Notes under the pieces: model-generated
The model's input: only the letters and a program-made list of their open reading frames with translations
Told to the model about the DNA's origin: nothing
Database searches by the model: none
Assembly (NCBI GenBank): GCA_963965975.1
Contig: OZ014422.1
Span: 3,185,155 to 3,249,154 of the forward strand
DNA: 64,000 nt
Direction of reading: 5' to 3'
Origin: Xestospongia bergquistia
Taxonomy: Eukaryota > Porifera > Demospongiae > Haplosclerida > Petrosiidae
Translations under genes and position numbers: made by a program
Shown here: positions 24,182-35,480 of the stretch, in pieces
Layout: every line of letters starts with the position of its first letter
Position numbering within the stretch: the stretch's first letter is position 1

Positions 24182-24215
<34 letters not shown>

Positions 24216-26328
24216 GTATATATATATGACCAATTGCCAACATTTCATAAAATAATCCTTACTAAAAATACATGCATTATTAGACCACAGACAAATGAAT
24301 CACCAAAGGTGTGTCATGAGACCATATTAGATATTTCTATCATTACTGTAACCATCCTGATCTCATGCAAATATTCAAATTAGTTTTGGCTCTCTGACTT
24401 AAAATGGGCAACTAGTAAATAAAAGAATTAATTTGATTTACATATATTATGAGCCCAAAACATGTTTTGCATTGTATATTGACTAGCTAACATAACATGT
24501 TAAAATTGGTGATATTTCTATTGAATTTGTGGACCTCTGGTTAACTAATACTTTCTTTACTTCTCTTTCTTTTGTTAGAATTCCAATTACACTGCCTGTA
24601 ATTTGCATGTATTAGAACCCCAGCATTGTAAGGATTGTTTATGTACATACACATACATGCATATTTTGCATTCATATATTGAAAGTAGCTGGCACAAGGT
24701 GCTTTTCAGACTGGTGAGCTTTGTGTCTTGTCACTTTTATCATTGGGACTCTCTTAAACTATACTGATCATCAAGTCATCAGTGGGAGAGGGTCATTAAT
24801 GACTGCACTGTATGTAATATTTAAAATTTGTCATAAACCTGATGTATGCTCTTAATAAGATAATCTCTATAACTAATACAGATGTATTCTCACCTTAAGA
24901 GAATGAACATCTGGACACAAGACTATCGTAACCTAACCCCACCCTTTTTCTGCATAGACATCCATGTAACCTTAACTTAAGACACTTCCTTATAAATTAT
25001 AGTGTCTGTTTTAGAAACTTTAAAATAGGATGCATTAATATTTCCTTCATGTATATTCGACAAGACACCTTGTGGGAGTTACTTCCAAAAGTCAAGTACT
25101 TGATCAATATTATCTAGGGGAATCAGCGGTAGAGCAATGGATTATGTCATAGTCAAACTATAAAATGGATTGTTAGTCACTAGCAATCAGATTATCTGAA
25201 AGATGCTAAGAAAGACAAAGAAAGAAAGAAAGAGAGAGAGAGAGGAGTATTATATCCTTTTCCTACAATATGGCATGTAAATATTACTTTATTATTAATT
25301 TTAAGAGCTTCTTCCATAGTACATTCACTGAGCATATCAAGACCTTCTTCATATCAGTATTGTTGAATATTGTGAGTAATAACATGATTATAGTCTATAT
25401 GTATATAAGAGATAAGATGTAATGAGAGTATTGCTTAAATAACAGGTATTAACAGACAGACTATTAATATGAGGTACCTTTCATAAGTTTGGCAAATACA
25501 ATGATATCATTAGTAGCTCTGTGACTAGAGATCGGATCATATCTTGTCTTACTATTCTCCTGTCTTACTATTAATATGACATTATAATTACACTATATAT
25601 TATACATGTGTAATAAAATTATGTACTATACATGGACATATATAGTGATTACCTTATTGTAATTTGTAAGTACTACTTTGACATATAGAGAACCTAAGCA
25701 CTCATGAAATTCCTTTTGTAGCTTCAAAAGGCTGTCATCTTTTCCTAATCATGAATATTTCCTAGTTCATTAAGATAGAGTTCAGTTAACTAGGTTGATA
25801 ACATTGTCCATTGAGTTTGTCTAGATCTGTTAAAGAATCAAGTTTGTGATGAGAAATAGTTTCAAAGCATCTTGTTTGTTAACCTTCCACTTGTATCAAG
25901 TAAGGTCATATCCTCTTTAATTAATCATTATTTTCACTGTCAATACTTTACTTGTCTGATGACTTAACATTATCAGTTATTAATTTGTCCACCTAACTGT
26001 CAGTCTATCTATCCATTCATTATTATTTTAATAAAGATATGGTATTAGGATTTTCTCAAAAAAGACACTCTCTCTGCATTCCTGATCACCAAACACCATT
26101 GTACTTTAATATATACTAGCTTCAGTTAACCAAACAAAGGGGCTTGAGGATCTTTACAATATGGTGGCCACACACATAACTTGCTCTCTTTTAAAATACC
26201 AGGAATCTCTTGAAATTGAATTAAAGAGAGAAGAGAGATTAAAAAATGTTTTTAAGATCTTAATCTCCACTGCTTCACATACATAATATCTTACTTATAC
26301 ATGTATATTTACATATCCAGTATCTTAC
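24056..26328. other. Intergenic, no gene recognised
   Basis: AT-rich DNA. It holds a TA palindrome at about 24168-24228 and, near 25120-25250, a short tRNA-like head (gcggtagagc) followed by a GAAA/GA tail that could be a worn SINE. Nothing else recognisable. Confidence 0.5.
24168..24228. repeat. Palindromic TA microsatellite
   Basis: Alternating TA interrupted symmetrically by acatt on the left and aatgt on the right, so the whole block is self-complementary and could form a cruciform. Confidence 0.8.
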
Positions 26329-26462
26329 TTTTAACAGTGTCATTATAGAAACTAAATAGTTCTATGAAGTGATGTTCTAAACGAGGTTGTATTGGACCAA
26401 TAAACTGATACACTCTACCATGTGTAGTGGCCACTATATACCACTTTCCTTTATTACCTCCA
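26329..26462 (-). pseudogene. Single exon resembling VPS18
   Basis: On the minus strand an acceptor (ctcaattcag) precedes a 134-nt open segment and a donor (gtaaga) follows it. The translation contains KWYIVATTHGRVYQFIG and later FIELFSFYND. This matches the part of the VPS18 N-terminal propeller with YVIATTxxRLFQFIG; VPS18 is a core subunit of the HOPS/CORVET endolysosomal tethering complexes. No other VPS18 exon could be found on either side, so this is either a stranded or duplicated exon or part of a gene with very long introns. The frame is open and the splice sites are intact. Recognition is by motif memory. Confidence 0.45.
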
Positions 26463-27838
26463 CTGAATTGAGGAAATGCTTCCATAATAAGACTTATATG
26501 AACCAATGTAAAAAGTGGTCAATCCGCATTTCTGCATTTCAGACTTCTTCTTAATTTGAAATTATCATAGGAATTCTGATAACATTCACAAAGGGAAGGT
26601 GTCAGAAGATTACTTGCTGATCTTAATAAAGATTACTTTCTGGGAAGAGTAGTCTTTTTGCTACAGTTGTTCTTTGTTCTATGGCCTATATCTATATTCT
26701 GTCAAGTATTTTTTGAATTTCATATTTAAAATATTATTTGCATTCCACATGTCTCTAGATATGTAGAGAGGATATAGTGGATAATCACCTTTTATGGAGT
26801 ATTTGGTATTATTTTATATTTTAGCATACCCTGTTGATGGCAGAGAAAGGATATTTGATGTCCTGTCTCACCCTAGGAAACATTAACAGTCTGGCTAGAT
26901 ATTGGTCATGACTTATTAGGAAAAAGAGGAGCAATACAAATGAAGCAATGTAACTATCAGGTGCAAAACATGAGCACCGATATAAATGAGACTAAAGTAC
27001 AAATTAACATTTGAAACATTAATACAATAATTATAAGAATACATTAGATTTGACAAGAATAAAATTTAAACCTATAGATTACATACATGTGAGTTTTATA
27101 TAATGTAAACTGTGTTCACTTATGTCCATTGTTTAATAATATAACATTGTTAGTTTATATATTGCATGATCTGTTATTTCCCAGATTGGTGAGTCAGAGA
27201 AAACTGCTGACAAATTTGCTATCTCATGTCAGAAATATCATGATCCTATTCCTTTCTTTTTTTGATTCTCAACTAATAGAGAGTGTGTCTTTTAGAGAGA
27301 TTGACAATTTAAAAATAGTGAAACTAATACTACAAGCAAAACAATACTTAGCTAGTCAAGTTAGCACTACTTCATATATTCTAGTAATATATCACTATTT
27401 TAGGATGTACAAGATAAACTTGAATAACCAGTTCAACTCTTTAAACATCTTATTGATCAATCTATTCATTAACAAATTGGATCAAACCGATATTGTAGGT
27501 GTTGCTTCTATTATGTGTTAATATAGCAAATTATAATATCTTTGTTATTCCTATAATTGTTAATAAAGTAATTTCAGTATAGTGCTCGAATGTCTGTTCT
27601 TTAAAATGAAGTTTAATAATAAATCTCACAATTACATTTAATAAATTATTAATTCACATCATTTAAACAATTAAATTAGTCATTTATTCACAAGAATGGT
27701 GGTAAAATTATAAAACTCTGTCACTAGTTATTATGATAACAAACTTACCACTAACAAAGTTATTGTCATCTTTGATGGATTTACTATCACTTTTATCAAT
27801 GTCTATATTGTGAAAGAAAAATGCTGTAAGTATGTGAC
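26463..27838. other. Intergenic, no gene recognised
   Basis: AT-rich. The frame at 27129-27521 (130 codons) is rich in I, L, N and F as expected from AT bias and shows no domain or splice context. Confidence 0.4.
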
Positions 27839-28462
27839 AGGGGTTGGTCTTCTTAATAGAGGATTTGGTAAACTAAGTCAAGAGATAGAAGATTCTTAAG
27901 TGATAGTTTAGTAGACCTACTGATAATGTTCTGAAATTTTGCAATTGGTTTATGCCTCTGCAACCAGTATGTTGTAAGACCACACCCTTTACAAATATAT
28001 CATTGCAATCTTTCCCTCCCTCTATCTCATATTATAGTCTCCCCCATTCATAATCTCTTTCTCTCTCACACACACACACTGCTGAACATTATCTGTTTGA
28101 ACACCTCCAGTATGTCCTTCCACAATCCATTGAGACTGTATCAACACTCATCAAGAAGAACAGTTTTTCTACCTTTCTGAGTAATAACAAACTCCATTTC
28201 AAACTAATGAGCAAACAGACTGACTGATTGCTTCACAGTGTGGTACTAGTCTTAAATACTAAATTTGGGTGATTTATCAAAGCTAAGTCACTTCTTTCAT
28301 TTCAAAGGTATATGTGATTGAGATTTTTATGCTTTAATCCCTATGCTGAAAATCCTTTGATAAATTACATGATACAATAACACCTTTTAGACATTTTTGG
28401 ATTTAGATTGGACATTCTAGGATTACACATTTTTAGTTTAGACATTCTGGGAACAACTCCTG

Positions 28463-28740
28463 TTGCTCACTCGTGGAATCTCTTTCTCTCTGAGTCTGTC
28501 TTTCACTCTCAGGTTATCTCTCTCTTACATCCTGGAGTCTCTATCACTCTCAAAGTCTCTCCCTCTGTCTTTCTCTTTTTCTGTGTATCTCTCTCTCTTG
28601 AAGCCTTTCTCTCGTTTAGAATCTCTCTCTCTCTCAGAGTCTTTCTCACTTCTAAAAGTGTATCTCTCTTGCTTATTCTCATTCTCTCTTTCTCAACCTC
28701 ATTGCTCGGAGTCTCTCTCTCTCTTACTCTCAAAGTCTGG
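28463..28740 (+). repeat. Pyrimidine tract 1 (CT-rich)
   Basis: Nearly pure pyrimidine on the plus strand, built from tctctct with scattered agagtctct punctuation. Overlapping open frames in it are low-complexity Ser/Leu/Phe strings and not genes. Confidence 0.9.
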
Positions 28741-29349
28741 CTCTGACAAATTTCTATTAACCTGCAAACCAGAACCACCCACCTGCTATTCTAATAAATA
28801 CCCACTTTCATGATGTATAGTACTGTTATGGTAACATTATGTCGTATGATAATAATGATTAAGGCAGTCCATTAGTAGTGTATTAGTAGTAGTTATTGTA
28901 CATATTATTAAGAAATCTACCAGCAAGAAGACAACAAATGACCAACTCAAAAACTTTCAGACTTATTCCTATGTTTGACTTCCTAAACATATTCTGATAT
29001 GATGTACTGGACTCATTGCTGTGATAATGTATAGTATATTTTTAGTTGACCTTTGACCTCATCTGTCAGTTTCAAAGGTGACTTTGTGGATCATATGACA
29101 TCTCATAAAAGAGAATGTTATCCTTTATGGATCTCAAACTGAGAGAGCTGATAAACTTACCACAAATATCATTAAAGATACCACTCATATGGAGATGCCA
29201 TTCGCCATGAGGACTGCAGTGATCAGGTAAGTCATACTAACTATTGTACTTAATTACAGGGGTTGGTCTTCTTAATGAAGGATTTGGTAAACTTATGTCA
29301 AGAGATAGAAGATTCTTAAGTGATATTTTGTATGACTACATGGTGTCAT

Positions 29350-29941
29350 GCCATTTAGTCTAATCCCATTTCGTCTAATCCCATTTTGTCTAACAAAATG
29401 GACATTTCTCCCATTTTGTCTAATAGTGTCTAACAGTGTAAAAGGTCTAAGATAAGTGGATTAAGGCCAGTAAAGGTGATGGAATTCTAATTCCAAAGAA
29501 CTAATAGTGTAAAGGCTTTGATGTCTTGAAAGGTACAGTACTTAAGAGGAGCCATTTCATACATGCAACATATTTACAGGGAAGACGCTGATTTCAAGTT
29601 GCACATCCATCAAGTGATAGCAATTGCCTTTGTTCCCCCAGCTTTTGTTAGGTTAGCTTGGAGTGGACTACAAGAAAACAAGCTGTGACAGAAGTCAGTT
29701 TAATGCAGCTGGCTGCAAGAGGGCTTCCAAGAAGAAGAACCATGAGAACAGACTGAAAACTATTAAGAAAAAGCATGAAGCAGGAGATTATACATTACAA
29801 AGAACTTCTTAGGGCATATAGCTATTGGGTATCTTTGTAATTACTGTGATTTAAATCAATTTAGTTTTTAGACGAAATGAGAGAATTGTACATTTTGTTA
29901 GACGAAATGGGATTAGACGAAACAGGATTAGATGAAATGGC
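29350..29941. mobile_element. MITE-like element 1 with long inverted ends
   Basis: The left arm (29350-29423) and the reverse complement of the right arm (29869-29941) match over about 74 bp. Each is made of repeated ttcgtctaatccca-type units. The centre (29424-29868) has no coding sequence. It is inserted after module C of the composite repeat. A clear target duplication was not found, so the superfamily is unknown. Confidence 0.7.
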
Positions 29942-29960
29942 TATAAACCGAGTACATATG

Positions 29961-30250
29961 ATCATAGGGGTATGAGGGTAAAAATTATTGGGGGTGCTCA
30001 TCAACACTGAAGTACGGTAATCGCAGGCTCCTAGGGGGGTCTGGGGGCATGCCCCCAGGAAAATTTTGAAATTTGATGCTTTCAGAGTGTGGTTATTATC
30101 TATTTTTAGGACAATTTGAGGTTCCATAATGATAAGCTTTACTTACCTAATTAATTGCATCTTGCATTATATTGGGGGTGCTCTGCACCCCTCACCAAAT
30201 TATTGGGGGTGCCTGAGCACCTCCAGCCCCAACCCTCCTACGCCTATGAT
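29961..30250. mobile_element. MITE-like element 2 with 19-bp TIRs
   Basis: Ends ATCATAGGGGTATGAGGGT (29961-29979) and, in reverse complement, ATCATAGGCGTAGGAGGGT (30232-30250), 17 of 19 identical. The inside is GC-richer than its surroundings, with ggggggtctgggggcatgcc and repeated attgggggtgc. It lies directly beside MITE 1. Confidence 0.6.
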
Positions 30251-30344
30251 GATGTAGTAGAACTACTGGTAATGCTCCGAAATTTTACAATTGGTTTATG
30301 CCTCTGCAACCAGTTATTGTGAGAGAACACTCTTTACTAATTAC

Positions 30345-31098
30345 ATCATCTCAATCTTTCCCTTCCTCTATCTCATATAGTCTCTCCTCAAATCTCTCTC
30401 ACACGCACACACACTCTCGGAGTCTCTCAGACTCTCTCTCTCTCTTTCTCATAGTCTCTCTCTCAGAGTATCTTTCTCTCACTCTCTTTCACTTCACAGA
30501 GTCACTCACTCTCTCTTTTCTTAGAATTTCTCCCTCTCTCGGAGTCTCTTTTTCTCTCTCAGAGTGTTTGTCTCTCTCAGAGTCTTTCACTCTCAATCTT
30601 TGCCTCTCTTCAGCTCTAATAGTCTCCCATACTCAGAATGTCTCTATCTTTCTTGTACATGCACACTCTCAGAGTCTCTCAGCCTCTCTCTCTCTCTTCA
30701 CAGCCTCTCCTTCTAACATCTAGGAGTCTCTCTTTCTCTCTCAATCTCAAAGTCTCTCCCTCTTGTGCTCTCTGTCTCTCCCTCTTACTCTCTCTCACAC
30801 TCTGTCTCTCTCTCTCTGTCTCACAGTCACTCTCTTAAAGTCTCTCATTTTGACAGTCTTTCTATCTCTTACTCAAGGAGTCTCTTTCTCTCTCTATCTG
30901 TCTTTTTCAGCATTTCTCATTTTCACAGTCTCTCTCTCATTCACAGACTCTCTCGTATCTTGGAGTCTCTCTCTCTTTATCTTTTTTTTCTCACTCTCTG
31001 TCTCTCTGTCTCTGTCTCTGTCTCTCTCTGTTTCTCTCTGTCTCTCTGTCTCTGTCTCTCTGTCTGTCTCTGTCTCTCTGTCTGTCTCTGTCTCTCTG

Positions 31099-31162
<64 letters not shown>

Positions 31163-31545
31163 AGAGTTCAGAGTGTCTCTCTCTCTTGTAGTGTCTCTTT
31201 CATTCTCATTCTCTCTCTCAGTATCTAACTGCTCTAAATCTCTCTCTCTCACTCTCAAAGTCTCTCACTCATGATCTCTCTCTGTCTGTCATTCTCTCTC
31301 AAAGTCTGTCTCTCCTTTTGGAAAGTCTCTCAGACTTTCTCTATCTTTCATTCTCAGAGTCTCTCTCACTCTTGAGAGGCTCACAAGAGAGAAAGAGAGA
31401 CAATGTCACTTACAGAGACTCTTTCTGTTTCTCTTTTTTTCTATACCTCTCTCAGGTTTCTTGATCTTTCTTAGACTCTCTCTTACTCCATGTTTCTCCC
31501 TGTGTCTCTTTTTATCAGACGTTCTCTTTCTCTCACAGTCTCTCT
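30345..31545 (+). repeat. Pyrimidine tract 2 (1.2 kb)
   Basis: CT-rich on the plus strand, including a higher-order (CTGTCT)n part at about 31000-31130 and pure CT near 31130-31160. One short purine inversion at about 31385-31405 (gagagaaagagagac) could pair with its surroundings. Open frames of up to 169 codons here are artefacts of composition. Confidence 0.9.
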
Positions 31546-32286
31546 CTGTATAGTGAGGGAGAATATAATAATAGTTCAAAATTTTACAATTGGTTAAAAT
31601 ACACAGGTAATAATCTTTAAGAACTCTGTTACACTGTAAGTCAATGGGTGGAGCTTATTAATAATCAATTAGTTGCTACAGTTAGTTATGCCTCTTCAAC
31701 CACTATGTTGCGAGACCACACCCTTTTACTAATTACACCATATATTGTAGTATTCTCTCTTATAGTTACTCTCTCTCTGACTTTCTCTCAGTCTCTCTCT
31801 TTTTCTCTCTCCACTAGTGAAGTAAATCAAAATCTTAAGACTATATATGAAATGGCAGCAAATGATGTAAGATATATTTATCTAAGACTGACACTATCAT
31901 TTTATTTATGCTTTAGGTAGAATGTATAGAAGACACTCAAACTCTCTTGATGAGTTGCCGTCTTTTCAGACACTGAGTTAGAGACAATCCCTTGACGTAA
32001 AAGATCATAATGAACGTATAAATTTTTGTTAAAGTAATATCTCTTTAAAAGATTATCTTTTATAGATCACCTCAAAGTGAGACAGCTGACAAACTTGCCA
32101 CTCATCTCGTTAAAGACACCACTTGTATGGGGATGACCAACTTGTCATTTGACCCTTTGGACTGCAGTGACAGGTGTGTCATGCTAATTAATTTACTCTA
32201 TTATAGGGGTTGGTCTTCTTGATGGAAGATTTGGTAAAGTAGGTCAAGAGATATAACATTCATAATGGATACTTCGTATGACTATA
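31546..32286 (+). repeat. Composite repeat modules D-CT-B-C
   Basis: D-like sequence at 31555-31745 (including gtcaatgggtggagcttatt, also at 40070), a short CT tract (31750-31822), module B (about 32050-32175) and module C (32205-32286). C is interrupted at 32287 by a hAT element and D-like sequence resumes at 34596. Confidence 0.6.
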
Positions 32287-34587
32287 CAGGGCTGTAGCCA
32301 CAAAATTTGAAGTGGTCAGGTTGATTTGATTTTATATGAATGATGAAAACTTGGCATGAGATTTGGTTAAATGATAAAATGAAAATAAATGATAATAGTA
32401 CTGAAATGGTTGGACACTTAAAATAAAGAGTTAGTTAAATTTAGCAAATTTTTGTTTTTTCTTGTCTCATATTTAAAAATGTATTCATTGCCTATCACAT
32501 TTAAATCAAGATGATCACATACATGTTGGTGATAATGAAGAATCATCAGGTGGTTCAATCTTGCTTGGGTCATCGTGCATGTGAGATAGGACTTGATGAA
32601 AAAGATGGGAAACTGCACTAACTAGCATTTCTGTGTTGCAAAGAGGCTTAACACTACAGTTTAATGCTATCATTTGATGACATTTCTTCAACTACAACTG
32701 AAGAATAGAGTTTGCGAAGAGTACATAGCTGAGACTCCAGCTCAACCTTATCAAAGTCATCAAAAAAGAAAGAACACACTGAATCTAATTCTTCTTTGAA
32801 ACACTACCCTGTACATGCCTTTAAAAGGAGCTGTTCCACATTGGAGAATGTTTGGAAGCCTTTTTGGTCAAATCTGTTACGAATGCTCATCACAGAGAGA
32901 TCAATTGCTTCAAAGTACTCACAATGATGTTCATCTTCAACACATATAGGAAACTCACTTGGAGCACTGCCTTCTTCAAAGCATCTTGGAGCGTTCCTTC
33001 TCAACCTTCTGCCAAAATAGGTTGAACTTTTCAGCTGTACACATGCTTTCAGGAGTCCTTACTATCACCATAGCTATACCTTGTCCTTCAACACTTGTAA
33101 GTTTAGGCATCTGCAAAGTCTGACTTAGTTTGTCAGCGTGTCGCAGGATCATTTCTGAAAGTGAAATGCCATACAGGAACTTGAAGGTCTGCATTTGACT
33201 TGCCACTCCACGAATCCTAGCCTTGATTTCAGTGTCAGATGTAGGAGCTATGGCAACTTCCCATAATGATTGAATGCTTTCATAATTAGCAAATAATCAG
33301 TGATTATGCTGGCAAGTGGCTCTGCACGGACTGTCCATTTTGCTGGACATAAGGTGCATACACCAGAAGCATCATTGCCACTCTCTTCTTTCACATCTCG
33401 TAGCATGGCTTCTCTCTTTCAAGAGAACTTGATTAATTTAATAATTTCATAATATGTGTCTAGAACATCACTGCTTCATTGTGTCACTTACAGCCAGGTT
33501 GAGGGCATGGCCATAACAATGTAGGAACACTGCTCTGGGCTCTAGCTCCTGCATCTTGGTGGATACACCGCTTTTGCTCCAGCCATAGTGCTGCTTCCAT
33601 CATAGCACTGCCCATGAATCTTTGTCAGGGGAATCTGGAATCTTATGAAGGCATCCTTCATGACTTCCACAATACTCTGTGCATCAATTGCTGAAAGAAA
33701 ATACAGGCCTACAAACTCTTCAAACACAACAAAGTCTTCACTGATCCATCTCAAGACTAAGGTCAACTGTTCTTTATTTGACTTGTCTGTTGTTTGATCA
33801 ACCATGACTGCTACAAAAGGAGAACTGTGGGTATTCTTGAAAATCTTTCTCAGACCTAGTGAGCCATCATCTCTAACATTTTGCTTTGGTTCTCTGGAGA
33901 AGTATGCTTGCGTGCAGACTTCTCTATCCATTGTAAAATTTCAGGCTTATTTTCTGCCCTCAACCGAAGTATCTGGATTAAATTTGATGACTCCTCTACA
34001 TCCTCATGAAGTGCAAGCTCTTGTCGAGCAAGAAAGCGGATACTTGCCAATATCAAACAAGCATATCCCTTGCACGCTCTTTATCAGCATTATGAGCTCT
34101 GTCGAGCTGCTCTACTACGTCTTTTGTCGACTTTGGGAGTGTTACAATGGCTTCAACAGCTTCATGGTGGGCTTTAGATTGTTGATCCTTCATGAATTTA
34201 ATATAATTGAATAATAAATGTTTAAAAAGCTTACAAATGCATTAGAAATATTGTTGCTGAACAAAATCTTTCCTTGGTTCACAGCTGCAACACATGTGTG
34301 ACAGAAAACCACATCTTGACACTCGTCACAGTGGAGAAACGGCCAAGATTTAAACCACTGGGGCTGAGCAGAGCACTTCACAAGCTTTGCCTTTCCAAAA
34401 CAAGAAATTTTAGAGCTGATTAGGTTTTTCTGGAAGGCTGGGAAGACAATCTTTCAAACTGCTTGCTGCCATTGATATCGTACAGTTCTCAAGAATTGAT
34501 TTTGTTCCCACCCACTGGCAGCCAGGTATTAAGTCATTCAAAAAAGTGGTCAGGTTAAAACCATACCAACCGTACCAGTGGTTACCC
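32287..34587 (-). mobile_element. hAT element A (DUF4371-type), 2.3 kb
   Basis: Starts CAGGGCTG and ends GGTTACCC, flanked by the 8-bp repeat TGACTATA (32279-32286 and 34588-34595), the duplication size typical of hAT. Removing it restores a continuous composite-repeat sequence. Internally a transposase pseudogene runs on the minus strand. If the right end is taken as CCCTG, the duplication register shifts by two bases; the alternative cannot be settled by eye. Confidence 0.75.
32650..34500 (-). pseudogene. hAT A transposase (broken)
   Basis: Minus-strand pieces in family order. A TTF-type zinc-finger region has FLHCDECQDVVFCHTC (34381-34190) and may be followed by a short intron starting gtaagc. 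Next come FLARQELALHED (34056 on), VDQTTDKSNKEQLTL and GQCYDGSSTMAGAK (33931-33542), the DUF4371 core. The C-terminal part is at 33206-32804. Frames change between about 34060 and 33880 and again near 33540, so it is not expressible as it stands. The related fragment at 180-1750 belongs to the same broad family. Confidence 0.75.
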
Positions 34588-34595
34588 TGACTATA

Positions 34596-34930
34596 TTGGT
34601 AGAGAGACCTACTTTACTAATACTTAATTATTTGCTAGTTATGCATCTGCAACTACTATGTTGTGAGACCACACCCTTTTACTAATTACATCATGTCTTG
34701 TGGTATTGAAGAAGTCTTTGTGAGACAGAAGGATGCACATTGATCAGCTGTATGTATCACATTATTTTAATATTGACAATAGTTAGACTACTCAAGTATA
34801 TTTTCAGGATGAACTAACAATTATATGATGACTTAACTAAAGAGAAGATATTTATAAGAGAACATCATAGACTAGGATCTTGACAGAATCAGGAACCATC
34901 AAGCCATCCATTTGAAAAGTTTAATTTGTA
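34596..34930 (+). repeat. Composite repeat modules D and E
   Basis: D-like part at about 34610-34720 (ttgtgagaccacaccctttt, also near 31710). Module E is 34724-34803 (gacagaaggatgcacattga), repeated almost exactly at 58407-58485. It is followed by the next pyrimidine tract. Confidence 0.65.
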
Positions 34931-35480
34931 CTCTCTCTCTCTCCCTCTCTCTTACTCTTTTTCTGAGTCTCTCTCTCTCTTACAGTCTATCTCTCTTTCT
35001 CACTTCTCGTTCTTTCAAAGTCTCTCTGTCTCTCACACTCTCAATGTCTCTCAGTTTCTCTCAGTGTCTCTCTATATATATATTTATACCCCTCTCCACG
35101 GTCCCTCACTCTCAGACTCTCTCTCCCTCTCTTTGAGTCTTTCTCTGAATCTCTATCTCACTCTCAAAGTCTATAAGTGTCACAGTGTCACTCTGTCTTT
35201 CTCTCTCGTGAAGTGTCTCTCTTTTTACGGGACTATCATTCTCTCAGAGCTCTACCAGTGTCTCTCTCTCCCTTCCTCTCAGAGTCTCTCTTTCTCCCTC
35301 TTTCTGAGATTCTGTCTCTCTCTCGTTCTCTCTTTCTCTCTCACAGTCTCTATCTCTATCTCTCTCTCTCTCTCTCAGAGTGTTTCTCTCTCTCATTCTT
35401 AGAGATATCCCTCTCTTTCAGATTCTTTCTGGGTTTATCAGTTTCTCACTTTCTCACTTCTCACTTTTCAAAGTCTCTCT
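34931..35480 (+). repeat. Pyrimidine tract 3, left half
   Basis: CT-rich, same strand as the others. It is interrupted at 35481 by a second hAT element and continues at 38125. Confidence 0.85.

Larger units (their letters stand above)
27839..30340 (+). repeat. Composite repeat, copy 1 (C-D-CT-A-B-C-MITEs-D)
   Basis: Modules shared with other places in the window: C (ggttggtcttcttaat..., 27839-27905 and 29259-29340), D (tctgaaattttgcaattgg..., about 27912-28010 and 30256-30340), a CT tract (28463-28740), A (tgataataatgattaaggc..., about 28770-29040) and B (gagagctgataaactt..., about 29085-29225). C matches 32205 and 39891; A matches 38450, 39410, 61330 and 63712. All copies have the same orientation. 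No ORF with recognisable function. The stretch 28080-28450 has no counterpart in the other copies. Confidence 0.7.

Noticed and set aside
27129..27521. 130-codon open frame
   Set aside because: AT-driven composition, no motif, no splice context and no similarity recognised.
28408..31274. Several open frames of 80-170 codons rich in Ser, Leu and Phe (and Arg/Glu on the other strand)
   Set aside because: They are translations of CT-rich low-complexity DNA, present in all frames at once, without start context or domains.
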